Shown: piece after piece, positions 26,521-35,323 of the stretch | Numbering within the stretch: position 1 is the first letter of the stretch | Layout: the number at the start of each line of letters is the position of its first letter | From: Pseudomonas putida | Lineage (GTDB): Bacteria > Pseudomonadota > Gammaproteobacteria > Pseudomonadales > Pseudomonadaceae | DNA: 64,000 bases | Direction of reading: 5' to 3' | NCBI RefSeq assembly: GCF_004357765.1 | Contig: NZ_SMTE01000005.1 | Span: forward strand, 284,591-348,590 | Program-made: the position numbers and the translations under genes | Notes under the pieces: model-generated | What the model was told of the DNA's origin: nothing | Database searches by the model: none | The model's input: only the letters and a program-made list of their open reading frames with translations

Positions 26521-27473
26521 CGGGGCACCTGGGCCAGGCGACCCAGCTCACGACGCAACTGGTCAAGGCTGTCGTCGCCGGTGCTGATCAACATCAGCGG
26601 AACCTGGCTGCGGCGCAGCAGGTCGGCCACATCTTGCAAGCGCCCGGCCAGAAATTCGCCCAAGGGTTGGTTGATGCGCCGCTGGCCAACCTCCAGCTCC
26701 ACCTGCACAGCGCCCTGGGTGACGTTCAGGCGGCCCTTGTCCGGCACCTGCAGGGCGATCGGGTCGAACACCTGAATCGCGATCACATCATTGTGCTGGC
26801 TCAGCTGGCGCAACAATGGCAAGGTCTCGGGCGTGATGCCGGCAAAATCGCTGATGATGCAGATCAGGTGGTCGTGGCCGGCACTGGCAGCGCAGCTGCG
26901 CAGCACCTTGTCCAGCTGGGCATCGTTCTCCTGATCGGCGGTATAGGCGGACAACCGGTGGTTGGCCTTGATCACGGCACTGCACAACGCCTCGACCCGC
27001 GCCCGGCTGCGCAGCGGTCGAACATACTGCACCTGCCGGCCGTCAAAGACCATGCCGCCCACGCGGTCACCGGCATGGAAGGCCATCCAGGCACAGATCG
27101 CCGCCAGCTGCGCGGCGCTGACCGATTTGAAGTAGCGCCGGGAGCCGAAGTACATGCTCATGCGCTGATCCACCAACACCAGGGTGGGCCGGTCGCGCTC
27201 CTCGGTGAAGGTGCGCACGAACGGTTTGCCATAGCGCAGTGATGCCCGCCAGTCGAGGTGGCGCAAGTCGTCGCCGGGCAGGTAATGGCGCAGCTCGTCA
27301 AAACTCAACCCACGCCCGCGCAGGCGCGAGGCGTGGTTGCCGGAGAGGATGCTCGACAGCGGCTGGCGGGCCACGAAGCTCAGGCCCCGAGCACGCGCCT
27401 CCAACGCCATGAGCTCGGCGAGCGAGGCATACACGAAGCCGTCTGCAACTACCTTGTTGGAATCCATAGGCAT
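26517..27473 (-). CDS. DUF58 (VWA-like) protein
   Basis: A 318-residue protein with the hallmark DUF58 segment GRGLSFDELRHYLPGDDLR-HLDWRASLR and a degenerate VWA fold (LVLVDQRMSM). It is the usual companion of MoxR ATPases. It starts 5 bp after the moxR stop; a second ATG two codons downstream is possible. It has no membrane segment, so it probably acts on the cytoplasmic side with MoxR. Confidence 0.88.
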   Translation of the reverse strand: MPMDSNKVVADGFVYASLAELMALEARARGLSFVARQPLSSILSGNHASRLRGRGLSFDELRHYLPGDDLRHLDWRASLRYGKPFVRTFTEERDRPTLVLVDQRMSMYFGSRRYFKSVSAAQLAAICAWMAFHAGDRVGGMVFDGRQVQYVRPLRSRARVEALCSAVIKANHRLSAYTADQENDAQLDKVLRSCAASAGHDHLICIISDFAGITPETLPLLRQLSQHNDVIAIQVFDPIALQVPDKGRLNVTQGAVQVELEVGQRRINQPLGEFLAGRLQDVADLLRRSQVPLMLISTGDDSLDQLRRELGRLAQVPR

Positions 27474-27478
27474 GTCCG

Positions 27479-28453
27479 TCAGGCGGGAATCGCCACCTTA
27501 TCCAGCAACCGATCGATGACCTGGTCGGCACCCACTCCATCGGTGACCGCGTCGTAGGAAAGCTGCAAGCGGTGGCGCAGCACCGGATGCACCACCGCAC
27601 GCACGTTGTCGGGCGACACGAAATCCTGGCCTTGCAGCCAGGCGTGGGCGCGCGACACCCGGTCAAGGCTGATGCCGCCACGCGGGCTGGCACCGATCCT
27701 GATCCAGCGCGCCAGGTCAGGGTCGTAGTCATCCGGGTGCCGCGTGGCGTTGACCAGGTCGATCAGGTAGCGGTCGATGGCCTCGGACACATGCACCTGC
27801 GCCACCTCGCGGCGGGCGTCGAAAATCACCTGCTGTGCCAGCCGCGCCGGTTTCGCGGCTGCCTCGTGGCTGGCCTGGTCCTCTTCCCGCACCAGACGCA
27901 ACACCTGGGTTTCGTCCTCAGGGCGCGGGTAGTCGAGTTGCAGCTTCATCAAGAAGCGGTCCATCTGCGCTTCGGGCAGAGGGTAGGTGCCCTCTTGCTC
28001 GATCGGGTTCTGGGTAGCCAGCACCATGAACAGCCCGGGCATCGGGTAGCTTTGCCCGGCCACAGTGATCTGGCGCTCTTCCATGGCTTCGAGCAAGGCC
28101 GCCTGGACCTTGGCCGGAGCGCGGTTGATTTCGTCGGCGAGGATGACGTTGCCGAACAGCGGGCCGGGTTGAAAGCTGATTTTGTTGCCTTCAGCTGTCT
28201 GCTGCAGGATCTCGCCGCCGGTGATGTCCGAGGGCAGCAGGTCCGGCGTGAACTGGATGCGCCGCATCTGCGCCTCGAGGTGTGTGGCCAGGGCCTTGAC
28301 CGTGCGGGTTTTGGCCAGTCCTGGCAGGCTTTCGAGCAGCACATGGCCGTTGGCGAGCAGGCCCAGCAGGACATGGCGAATGGTTTCGGCCTGGCCGAGA
28401 ACTTTTTCGGCGACCGATGCTTCCAGGGCCTGGAGGTATTCGTGGGTATTCAA
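27479..28453 (-). CDS. moxR: MoxR-family AAA+ ATPase
   Basis: A 324-residue AAA_3/AAA_lid_2 ATPase with Walker A in ESLPGLAKTRT, Walker B VILADEINRAP, sensor-1 VLATQNPIEQEG and an arginine-rich lid (RIGASPRGGIS). It starts at a TTG (28453), with AAGGA 8 bp upstream; an in-frame ATG at 28516 lies within the promoter-like region and lacks a ribosome-binding site. First gene of the eight-gene minus-strand unit. MoxR proteins act as chaperone-like motors for metal insertion or complex assembly, together with VWA partners such as those encoded here. Confidence 0.9.
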   Translation of the reverse strand: MNTHEYLQALEASVAEKVLGQAETIRHVLLGLLANGHVLLESLPGLAKTRTVKALATHLEAQMRRIQFTPDLLPSDITGGEILQQTAEGNKISFQPGPLFGNVILADEINRAPAKVQAALLEAMEERQITVAGQSYPMPGLFMVLATQNPIEQEGTYPLPEAQMDRFLMKLQLDYPRPEDETQVLRLVREEDQASHEAAAKPARLAQQVIFDARREVAQVHVSEAIDRYLIDLVNATRHPDDYDPDLARWIRIGASPRGGISLDRVSRAHAWLQGQDFVSPDNVRAVVHPVLRHRLQLSYDAVTDGVGADQVIDRLLDKVAIPA

Positions 28454-28488
28454 AGGCGCGATCCTTGGATGGGTTGGCGGTCTGGTAA

Positions 28489-28516
28489 ATCCTAGTCGCG
28501 CACCGGGTGGGTGCAA
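28489..28516 (-). promoter_or_regulatory. Possible promoter of the moxR-bat-sulfatase operon
   Basis: On the minus strand, TTGCAC and TAGGAT are spaced 16 bp apart, about 35 bp before the TTG start of moxR. It matches sigma-70 elements moderately well. Confidence 0.4.
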
Positions 28517-28566
28517 TGGCTGTCGTGAAGAGAGAATGGGAGGTTCGATGCTAAGATACGTCGCAT

Positions 28567-28606
28567 CTGTGATATCGAGCGCCGCGCGCGGCGTTCGATA
28601 TCACAG
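28567..28606. repeat. 40-bp near-perfect palindrome between cytochrome and moxR genes
   Basis: Two 20-base arms, CTGTGATATCGAGCGCCGCG and its reverse complement with one mismatch, meet without a loop. It lies 27 bp after the cytochrome stop. It could end the cytochrome transcript, although no U-run follows, or bind a dimeric regulator of the moxR operon. Confidence 0.7.
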
Positions 28607-28633
28607 GTGACACACCCATAACGCTGGACACAT

Positions 28634-30919
28634 TCAGCGGCCTTGCTTCCAATACGGCTCAATCGCCTGCAACCGCGGATCTTCCGGCGCCACTTCGCGC
28701 ATCCGCTGGACATACGGAAACGCCTGCTCACGCTCGCCAGCTAGCGCATGCAGGTAGATCAGCGTGTACAGCAAATCCGCATTCTCCGGCGCTTGTTCCA
28801 ATCCGCTGCGCAATGCCACCAACGCCTCATCGCGGCGGTTCATACGCGACAACAGCAACCCCTGGTTGTAACGGATGCGCGAATTGCCCGGCAGCGCCAC
28901 GGCAGCCTTTTCCATCCAGCCGACGGCCTCATCCGGTTTGTTGCGCTCCACCAGCAACAGCGCCAGCATGTAGGCCAGGTTGCCGTGGTCGGCCTCGGGC
29001 ATCTTCTCCAGTGCCACGCCATCACGCAGCAACTGCTCAGCTTTGTCCAGCCGCTGGGCGCTGCTTTCCAGGGTCACCAGGTTGACCCTGGCAGGGAGGA
29101 AATACGGGTCCATCTTCAGGGCCTGCCGGTACTCTTGCATGGCCTGCTCGTCGCGCCCCTGGCGCTGCAGCAGCACGGCCAGGTTGAGCCGCCCGCCGGG
29201 CAGGTCGGCGTTGCTGCGCAGGCGCTGCTCATACTCGGCAAGCAGTGGCGCGAACGTGGCTGGCAGTTGCTCCGCCGGCACATCGGCCAACGCCCGCACG
29301 GCTTCGTCACGCACCGCCCGGTCAGGGTCTTCAAGCAACGGCAGCAGTGGCTTCAGGCGCTGCTCGGCTGGCAGGCTGGTAAAACCGCCGACCGCATAGG
29401 CGCGCACCACGGCGTCCTTGTCCTGCAGGGCCCAGCGCAGGTTGCTGGAGGCAGCGGGGCCAATGTCGGCCAGCTGGTCGGCGGCGGTCGCGCGCACGAT
29501 GGCCGGGTTGCTCTTGTCGGCCAACACGTACCCCAAGCGACTCAAGGCTGTGGACGGGTCCTGGCGCACCCCGTGGAAGGCCTGGCCATAGTGGACCGGG
29601 CGTTTGGGCGTACCGAACCAGCCCTCGATGGCAGTGGCGGCCCAGGCCGGCTTCTGATCCTGATGGCAGGTGGTGCAGGCGTCGGGGCCGGTATCAGCCA
29701 AGTCGGGGCGCGGAATGCGGATGCTGTGGTCGCGGCGGGGGTCTATCACCATGTAGTTCTTGGTCGGCATGTGGCAGTTCACGCACTGCGCACCGGACGA
29801 GCCGACCACGTGGTGATGATGTTCCGGGCTGTCGTAGTCCTTGGCTTGCAGGCCGGCGAAGCGAGCGGTATTGGGCTGGGTGTTATGGCATTGCGTGCAC
29901 AGGCCGTTGCCTTCGATACGTACCTTGGTGGTGTGCGGGTTGTGGCAGTCGGTGCAGCCAACCCCGGCCGCGTACATCTTGCTTTGGCTGAACGAGCCGA
30001 ATTCGTATACCTCGCCGTCGATCTGTCCGGCGTCATGATACAGGCCGGTACGCAGCGTGGCGGGCAAACTCTGGTCCAGTTGCGGGTGACCCGGCAGCTG
30101 GCCGGTGCCCAGCCCTTGGCGTCGGCTGTGGCAATAGGCGCACTGCTCGACCTGGCCCTTGCTGCCCAACGCTTTGAAGTCCACGGCCAAACCTTGCGCC
30201 GGCGAGGCGCCAGGGTGCTCCTTTGCCCAATCTACGTGGGCCTGGCCTGGCCCGTGGCAGCCTTGGCAACCGACATTCTGCTCCTGCCAGGTACTGGCGA
30301 AGCTGTCTTTTTTGTCGTCATAGTTCTTGGCCAGAGCGGTGGAATGGCAGTCCGCGCACATGCCGTTCCAGTTCTGGTAGCGGCCGGTCCAGTGCAGAGG
30401 GTCGTCAGGGGCGAAGCGTTGCCCCGGGTACAGCGAGAACCAGCGCTGCCCACCGTGTGCGGCCGGACGGCTGTCCCAGGCCAGGGTCAGGGCCTGCAGC
30501 CGCCCCCTCGACAACGCCACCAGATATTGCTGCAACGGTTCGAAGCCAAAGGTGTAGAGCACGCGAAAGTCGGCCGGCTTGCCATCTTCGCCCTCGATGT
30601 TGACGTAATAGCCGTCACCTTTGCGGAAAAAACGGGCTTTGACGCCGGCCTCGTCGAAGCGCGCATTGTCGAAATTGCCGAGCACGTTGGCTGCCGTGGG
30701 CTCGCGCAATGCCCAGGCATGGTCGGAATGCTCCCATTGGCTGGCCTGATCGGCATGACAACCCAGGCAACTTCCGACATCGGCATAACCCTCGCGCTCG
30801 CTGGCCTGGCGCGGCAATTGCCCCTCGGCAATCGCCAGCGCAGGGCTGCCCAGCAGCAAGCCCAAAAGGCAGGTGCGCAGCAGCGCCATGAACCACATCC
30901 TTGCAGGTACAACTTGCAT
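28634..30919 (-). CDS. Octahaem cytochrome c with HEAT and TPR repeats
   Basis: About 761 residues with a signal peptide and eight CxxCH haem-binding motifs (CLGCH, CADCH, CQGCH, CAYCH, CTDCH, CTQCH, CVNCH, CTTCH) in the first ~420 residues, in a cytochrome c554-like arrangement. HEAT-like repeats follow (about 440-545), then TPRs to the end. It is probably periplasmic. Multihaem/TPR fusions of this kind are uncharacterised. The start is uncertain: ATG 30919 is used, with GTG 30925 and ATGs at codons 8 and 11 as alternatives. It is divergent from the HlyD operon and upstream of moxR on the same strand. A truncated relative lies at 51575-51690. Confidence 0.87.
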   Translation of the reverse strand: MQVVPARMWFMALLRTCLLGLLLGSPALAIAEGQLPRQASEREGYADVGSCLGCHADQASQWEHSDHAWALREPTAANVLGNFDNARFDEAGVKARFFRKGDGYYVNIEGEDGKPADFRVLYTFGFEPLQQYLVALSRGRLQALTLAWDSRPAAHGGQRWFSLYPGQRFAPDDPLHWTGRYQNWNGMCADCHSTALAKNYDDKKDSFASTWQEQNVGCQGCHGPGQAHVDWAKEHPGASPAQGLAVDFKALGSKGQVEQCAYCHSRRQGLGTGQLPGHPQLDQSLPATLRTGLYHDAGQIDGEVYEFGSFSQSKMYAAGVGCTDCHNPHTTKVRIEGNGLCTQCHNTQPNTARFAGLQAKDYDSPEHHHHVVGSSGAQCVNCHMPTKNYMVIDPRRDHSIRIPRPDLADTGPDACTTCHQDQKPAWAATAIEGWFGTPKRPVHYGQAFHGVRQDPSTALSRLGYVLADKSNPAIVRATAADQLADIGPAASSNLRWALQDKDAVVRAYAVGGFTSLPAEQRLKPLLPLLEDPDRAVRDEAVRALADVPAEQLPATFAPLLAEYEQRLRSNADLPGGRLNLAVLLQRQGRDEQAMQEYRQALKMDPYFLPARVNLVTLESSAQRLDKAEQLLRDGVALEKMPEADHGNLAYMLALLLVERNKPDEAVGWMEKAAVALPGNSRIRYNQGLLLSRMNRRDEALVALRSGLEQAPENADLLYTLIYLHALAGEREQAFPYVQRMREVAPEDPRLQAIEPYWKQGR

Positions 30920-31056
30920 TATCACGTCGCTCCAGCCTCAGCCCCCGATGCAGCGTAGTACACCCGACGCAGGCTGCGCGCAGTTGGGCAAAGCGCGAAA
31001 TCCTTCCTACCATGAATGCGTTGCAACGTTTATGAAGCCTCTCAAAGGAATCGAGA

Positions 31057-31800
31057 ATGCCCATGCCCGTTGTTGGACACCGTTGCCTGCCCCTGCTGCT
31101 GGCACTGGTCAGCCTGACTGCACAGGCCGCCGAACAGGACGCACCGCAACCGATCCGTGTGCTGCTTGCCGCCGAGCTGGAAACCACCCTGTCCAGCCAG
31201 ATGAATGGCACGCTTAGGGAACTGAAGATCAACTTCGGCGAGCACGTAGCCAAAGGTGCCACGCTGGCGCGCTTCAACTGCAACGAGGCCCAGGCCCGCA
31301 ACAAAGTGGCCGGGGCCGAACTGGCGATGGCGCGGCAGAACCTGCAGGCCAAGCAACAACTGCGCAAGCTGAACGCAGTAGGCGACATCGAAGTGGCCGC
31401 GGCCAATACCGAAGTGCAAAAGGCCGATGGCGCCCGCGCGATGGGCGAGGCACAGATGAGTTACTGCCAGGTGCTGGCGCCGTTTTCGGGGCATGTGGCC
31501 AAGGTGTACGTAAAGCCCTATCAAACGGTCAGCGCGGGCACCCCGCTGTTCGACCTGGTCAGCGATGGCGCGTTGAAAGTGCGCATGAACGTGCCGTCGA
31601 GCCAGTTGAAGAACCTCAGCCCCGGTCAGCCTCTGGAGGTGGATGTGCACGAAACCGGCAAGACCTACCCCGCCAAGATCAGCGTGATCAACGCCCGGGT
31701 GGATGCCGTGGCGCAGACCGTGGAGCTGGAGGCTCGCTTCGACCAGCGCCACCCTGAACTGATGGCAGGCATGAGCGGCACCGCACGGTTTGCGCCATGA
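31057..31800 (+). CDS. HlyD/RND-type periplasmic adaptor
   Basis: A 247-residue protein with a signal peptide (LPLLLALVSLTAQA), a split lipoyl-like domain (MNGTLRELKINFGEHVAKGATL and LAPFSGHVAKVYVKPYQTV), a short coiled-coil hairpin between them and a beta-barrel domain. It would link an inner-membrane component to an outer-membrane channel. AAAGGA lies 7 bp before the ATG. It is the first gene of the plus-strand export arm and overlaps the next gene by ATGA. Confidence 0.88.
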   Translation: MPMPVVGHRCLPLLLALVSLTAQAAEQDAPQPIRVLLAAELETTLSSQMNGTLRELKINFGEHVAKGATLARFNCNEAQARNKVAGAELAMARQNLQAKQQLRKLNAVGDIEVAAANTEVQKADGARAMGEAQMSYCQVLAPFSGHVAKVYVKPYQTVSAGTPLFDLVSDGALKVRMNVPSSQLKNLSPGQPLEVDVHETGKTYPAKISVINARVDAVAQTVELEARFDQRHPELMAGMSGTARFAP

Positions 31801-33143
31801 CCATGAACCCGCCGCTGCCGCACCCACAACTGTTGCTGCAACTGGACGCCCTGCGCGACAAGGCGATGGCTGCCGAAACGCTGAACGCCCTGGCATTCAG
31901 TATGGCCAACGACTTGTACCCGTTGTTGCCGTTTCACCAGGCGCTGGTGTTCAGGCAGGGCAAGGGCGGGTTCGAGCTGCTGTGCGTATCGGGGCTGGCG
32001 CGCCCTACTGAAGACTCGCCCTACCTGGTGTGGCTGAAACGGGCCAGCCGCTGGTTGGGCGAACAGGTAAAAACCGAGCAATCCGCCTGGCTCACCGCCG
32101 ACAATACCGCCCCTCCTGACGACATCGCCGAAGGCTGGGCCGAATGGTGGCCGGCCGGCCTGTGGTGCATCCCGCTGCATGCGCCAACCGGCGAGCGGCT
32201 GGGCCTGCTGGTGATACTGCTGGAAGAACCGCCGCCCGCGATCCTGCCCAGGAACCTGGAAGGCCTGACCCGCACCTGGGCATATTGCTGGAACGCCCTC
32301 ACCCGCCGCCAACGCCTTGGCAGCTGGCGCCCCAATCGCCGCCAGGTGCTGCTGGCCTTGCTCCTGCTCGGCGGCTTGCTGCTGGTGCCGGTGCGCCAGA
32401 CCGCGCTGGCCCCGGCGCAGATCGTGTCGCGTCAAGCGCAAATCGTCACCTCTCCCATCGACGGCGTCATCGCCCAGGTGCTGGTGCGCCCCAATCAGCC
32501 GGTCGAAGCCGGTACCCCGCTCTTCACCCTGGATGAAACGACCCTGCGCAGTCGCGCCGACGTGCTGGACAAAGAGGTGGCCGTGGCCGATGCCGAACTG
32601 CTCGCCGCCAGCCAGCGCGCTTTCGACAACCCGCAAAGCAAGGGCGAGCTGACCTTGCTACACGGCCGCGTGCAGCAGCGCCGCGCCGAGCTGGCCGCCG
32701 TACAGGCGCAGCTCAAGCGCTCTCAGGTACTGGCGCCACGGGCCGGGGTGGCGGTATTCAGCGACCCCAACGACTGGCTGGGCAAACCGGTGTCCACCGG
32801 CGAGCGCATCATGCACGTGGCCGATCCGACGCAACCGGCCATGCAGATCCAGCTCGCCGTGGCCGATGCCATCGCCCTGGAGCCGGGTGCCGAGGTAACG
32901 CTGTTCCTAACCGCGTACCCGCTCAGCCCGCTCAAAGGCAAGATCCTCGAGACCAGCTACCAGGCCAAGCCCAGCGACAACGGGGTGGTGGCCTACCGCC
33001 TGCTGGCCAGCATTGATGAGCAGCCCGAACATGCTCGCCTGGGCCTGCACGGCACCGCCAAGTTGTACGGCGGCCGAGTAATGCTCGGTTATTACCTGCT
33101 GCGCCGGCCACTGGCCACCGTGCGTGCCTGGAGTGGCTGGTGA
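31797..33143 (+). CDS. GAF-like domain fused to HlyD-type adaptor
   Basis: A 448-residue protein. Residues 1 to ~170 look like a GAF-type sensory or binding domain (ALVFRQGKGGFELLCVSG, then a GLWCIPLHAPTG segment) on the cytoplasmic side. A membrane helix lies at about 180-200 (RRQVLLALLLLGGLLLVPV). The rest is a HlyD periplasmic region with lipoyl halves (TSPIDGVIAQVLVRPNQPV, RSQVLAPRAGVAVF). The fusion could couple cytoplasmic signal or substrate sensing to the adaptor. It overlaps both neighbours. Confidence 0.85.
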   Translation: MTMNPPLPHPQLLLQLDALRDKAMAAETLNALAFSMANDLYPLLPFHQALVFRQGKGGFELLCVSGLARPTEDSPYLVWLKRASRWLGEQVKTEQSAWLTADNTAPPDDIAEGWAEWWPAGLWCIPLHAPTGERLGLLVILLEEPPPAILPRNLEGLTRTWAYCWNALTRRQRLGSWRPNRRQVLLALLLLGGLLLVPVRQTALAPAQIVSRQAQIVTSPIDGVIAQVLVRPNQPVEAGTPLFTLDETTLRSRADVLDKEVAVADAELLAASQRAFDNPQSKGELTLLHGRVQQRRAELAAVQAQLKRSQVLAPRAGVAVFSDPNDWLGKPVSTGERIMHVADPTQPAMQIQLAVADAIALEPGAEVTLFLTAYPLSPLKGKILETSYQAKPSDNGVVAYRLLASIDEQPEHARLGLHGTAKLYGGRVMLGYYLLRRPLATVRAWSGW

Positions 33144-35233
33144 TGCTGGACCCAGCCGACATGCCCCTGCCCCCCCTGCGCGAGGACCTGCGCCTGTGCG
33201 ATGCCGCCGACAACCGCGACGGCGAACCGGGTTGGATGATCCACGACACCGTGGTCAACCGCTTCTACCGCATCGGCTGGCTGGAGTTCGAGTGCTTGTT
33301 GCGCTGGGGCCAGTCGCCCCGACAGATCAGTGAACAGGTGGCGCGCGACAGCGCCTTGAGACCGGACGTGGAACAAGTGCTGGAGCTGCGCTCCTTTCTC
33401 GAACACCACCACCTGCTGCGCGCCGGACCCGAACAACTGGGCAAGCTGCAGGCGCAGAGCGAGGCGCGCACCTGGTCGAGCTGGCGTTGGTGGTTGCACC
33501 ATTACCTGTTCTTCCGCGTGCCACTGCTGCGCCCGCAAGTAGGCCTGCAACGCGTGACCGAGACGCTGGGCTGGCTGTTTCATCCGCTGACCGGTTGGCT
33601 GGTGATCGGCCTCAGCCTGCTGGGCGTCCTGCTGGTAATCCAGCAGTGGGACAGCTTTACCCATGCGGTGGTGGAGTCGTTCTCCACCGAAGGCCTGTTC
33701 AGCTTCGCCCTTGCTCTGATCACGGCCAAGACTTTGCACGAACTGGGCCATGCCCTGGTCGCCACGCGCCTGGGAATGCGGGTGGGGCACATGGGGGTGG
33801 CCTTTTTGGTGCTGTGGCCGATGCTGTACACCGACACCGGCGAAAGCTGGAAACTCAAGCATTCGCGCCAGCGCCTGGCTATCGCTTCAGCCGGCATCGC
33901 CACCGAGCTGGCACTGGCGGGCTTGGCGACCCTGGGCTGGGCGCTATGCGACGACGGCGCGCTACGCAATGCCCTGCTGTACCTGGCCACCACTAGCTGG
34001 GTGCTGTCGCTGGCGCTCAATGCCAGCCCGTTCATGCGCTTTGACGGCTATTTCATCCTCAGCGACCTGCTGGACTTCCCCAACCTGCACGAACGTGCCT
34101 CGGCGCTGGCCCGGGTAGCCCTGCGGCGCAATCTGCTAGGGCTGCACGAGCCATGGCCGGAGCCGTTCCCCAGCCATCAGCGGCGCTTGCTGGTGGCCTT
34201 TGCTTTCGCCACCTGGCTGTACCGCTTGGTACTGTTTCTGGGCATCGCGGTGGCGGTGTACCTGTTCTTCTTCAAGCTGTTGGGGATCGTACTGTTCATG
34301 GTCGAAATCGCCTGGTTCATCGCCCTGCCGGTCAAACGCGAACTGAGCCACTGGTGGCAACAGCGGGCGCGCATTCCGAGGCGGCGCACGCAGCTGTTCT
34401 ACCTGTGCATGGGGCTGGTTGTGCTCACCCTGGCGATGCCATGGCACAGCCAGGTGGATGCTGTGGGCGTGGCCCGGGCCGAGCAACAGTTGCGGGTGTA
34501 CACGCCCTACCCTGCGCGCTTGCAAAGCTTGCGAGAGCAGGGCCGGGTCAAGGCCGGCGAAGTACTGGCAACGCTGGACGAGCCGGATCTGGGCTTACGC
34601 CTGCGCAGCAGCGAGGCCACCGCCCGCAGCTACCAGGCACGGCTGTCGGGCCTGTTGGCCGACCCGGCCGGCCTGAGCGTGGACGCCGCCACCCAGCAAC
34701 GCCTGAACGTGCAGAACGAAGAGGTCCGCTCGGCGCGGGTGGAAATCGCCCGCCTGAATTTGCAGGCGCCGTTTAGCGGCATCTGGCTGGACCGCGACCC
34801 CGACTGGCGCGCCGGGCAGTGGGTCAACCGCCAGGAGCCGCTGGGCATCCTCATCGACCCCAGCCGCTGGCAGGTTGATGCCTATGTGGCCCAGGACCAG
34901 GTGCACCACCTGGCCGTGGGCAACACCGTGCGCTTTTACCCCGATGGCCAACCCACCGCGCTGCCGGGCAAAGTGCTGGCCATTGGCAGTACCCGTGCCA
35001 ATCAATTGGCCCACCGCATGCTCTCGTCGCACTTTGGCGGGCCGGTGCCGACCGGTAGCGAACCGCTGGTGCCGACCCATACGGTGTTTCAGGTGCTGAT
35101 TGCGCTGGATGCGCCGCTGGGCAGCCTGCACGAGACGCGCGGCAGGCTGAAGATCGATGGGGAGCGGCGCAGCGTGCTGGGCGAGATGGGGCGGTGGTTG
35201 GCAGGGGTGGCGTTGCGCGAGAGCGGGTTTTGA
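33143..35233 (+). CDS. PqqD-like / M50 site-2 protease / HlyD fusion
   Basis: A 696-residue inner-membrane protein. The N-terminal ~100 residues resemble a PqqD/winged-helix peptide-binding domain. Next comes a multi-spanning M50 metalloprotease core with zinc motif HELGH and the second motif NASPFMRFDGYF. The C-terminal ~260 residues form a HlyD-like periplasmic region with lipoyl halves. All zinc-ligand residues expected in S2P-type proteases are present. The ATG at 33143 overlaps the previous stop (TGATG). It has no ATPase. In this operon it stands where an ABC or RND pump would be expected. Confidence 0.85.
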   Translation: MLDPADMPLPPLREDLRLCDAADNRDGEPGWMIHDTVVNRFYRIGWLEFECLLRWGQSPRQISEQVARDSALRPDVEQVLELRSFLEHHHLLRAGPEQLGKLQAQSEARTWSSWRWWLHHYLFFRVPLLRPQVGLQRVTETLGWLFHPLTGWLVIGLSLLGVLLVIQQWDSFTHAVVESFSTEGLFSFALALITAKTLHELGHALVATRLGMRVGHMGVAFLVLWPMLYTDTGESWKLKHSRQRLAIASAGIATELALAGLATLGWALCDDGALRNALLYLATTSWVLSLALNASPFMRFDGYFILSDLLDFPNLHERASALARVALRRNLLGLHEPWPEPFPSHQRRLLVAFAFATWLYRLVLFLGIAVAVYLFFFKLLGIVLFMVEIAWFIALPVKRELSHWWQQRARIPRRRTQLFYLCMGLVVLTLAMPWHSQVDAVGVARAEQQLRVYTPYPARLQSLREQGRVKAGEVLATLDEPDLGLRLRSSEATARSYQARLSGLLADPAGLSVDAATQQRLNVQNEEVRSARVEIARLNLQAPFSGIWLDRDPDWRAGQWVNRQEPLGILIDPSRWQVDAYVAQDQVHHLAVGNTVRFYPDGQPTALPGKVLAIGSTRANQLAHRMLSSHFGGPVPTGSEPLVPTHTVFQVLIALDAPLGSLHETRGRLKIDGERRSVLGEMGRWLAGVALRESGF

Positions 35234-35323
35234 CAACCTGACACTATGCACCCAAAAGGCAATTCCGGACTACGCTTGCTCTACCCCCGGAAACTGGCGT
35301 TGAACCTCGAGCAGGTATGCATC

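Noticed and set aside
28748-30958. 736-codon plus-strand open frame
   Set aside because: It is opposite the octahaem cytochrome gene, whose eight CxxCH motifs fix the coding strand.
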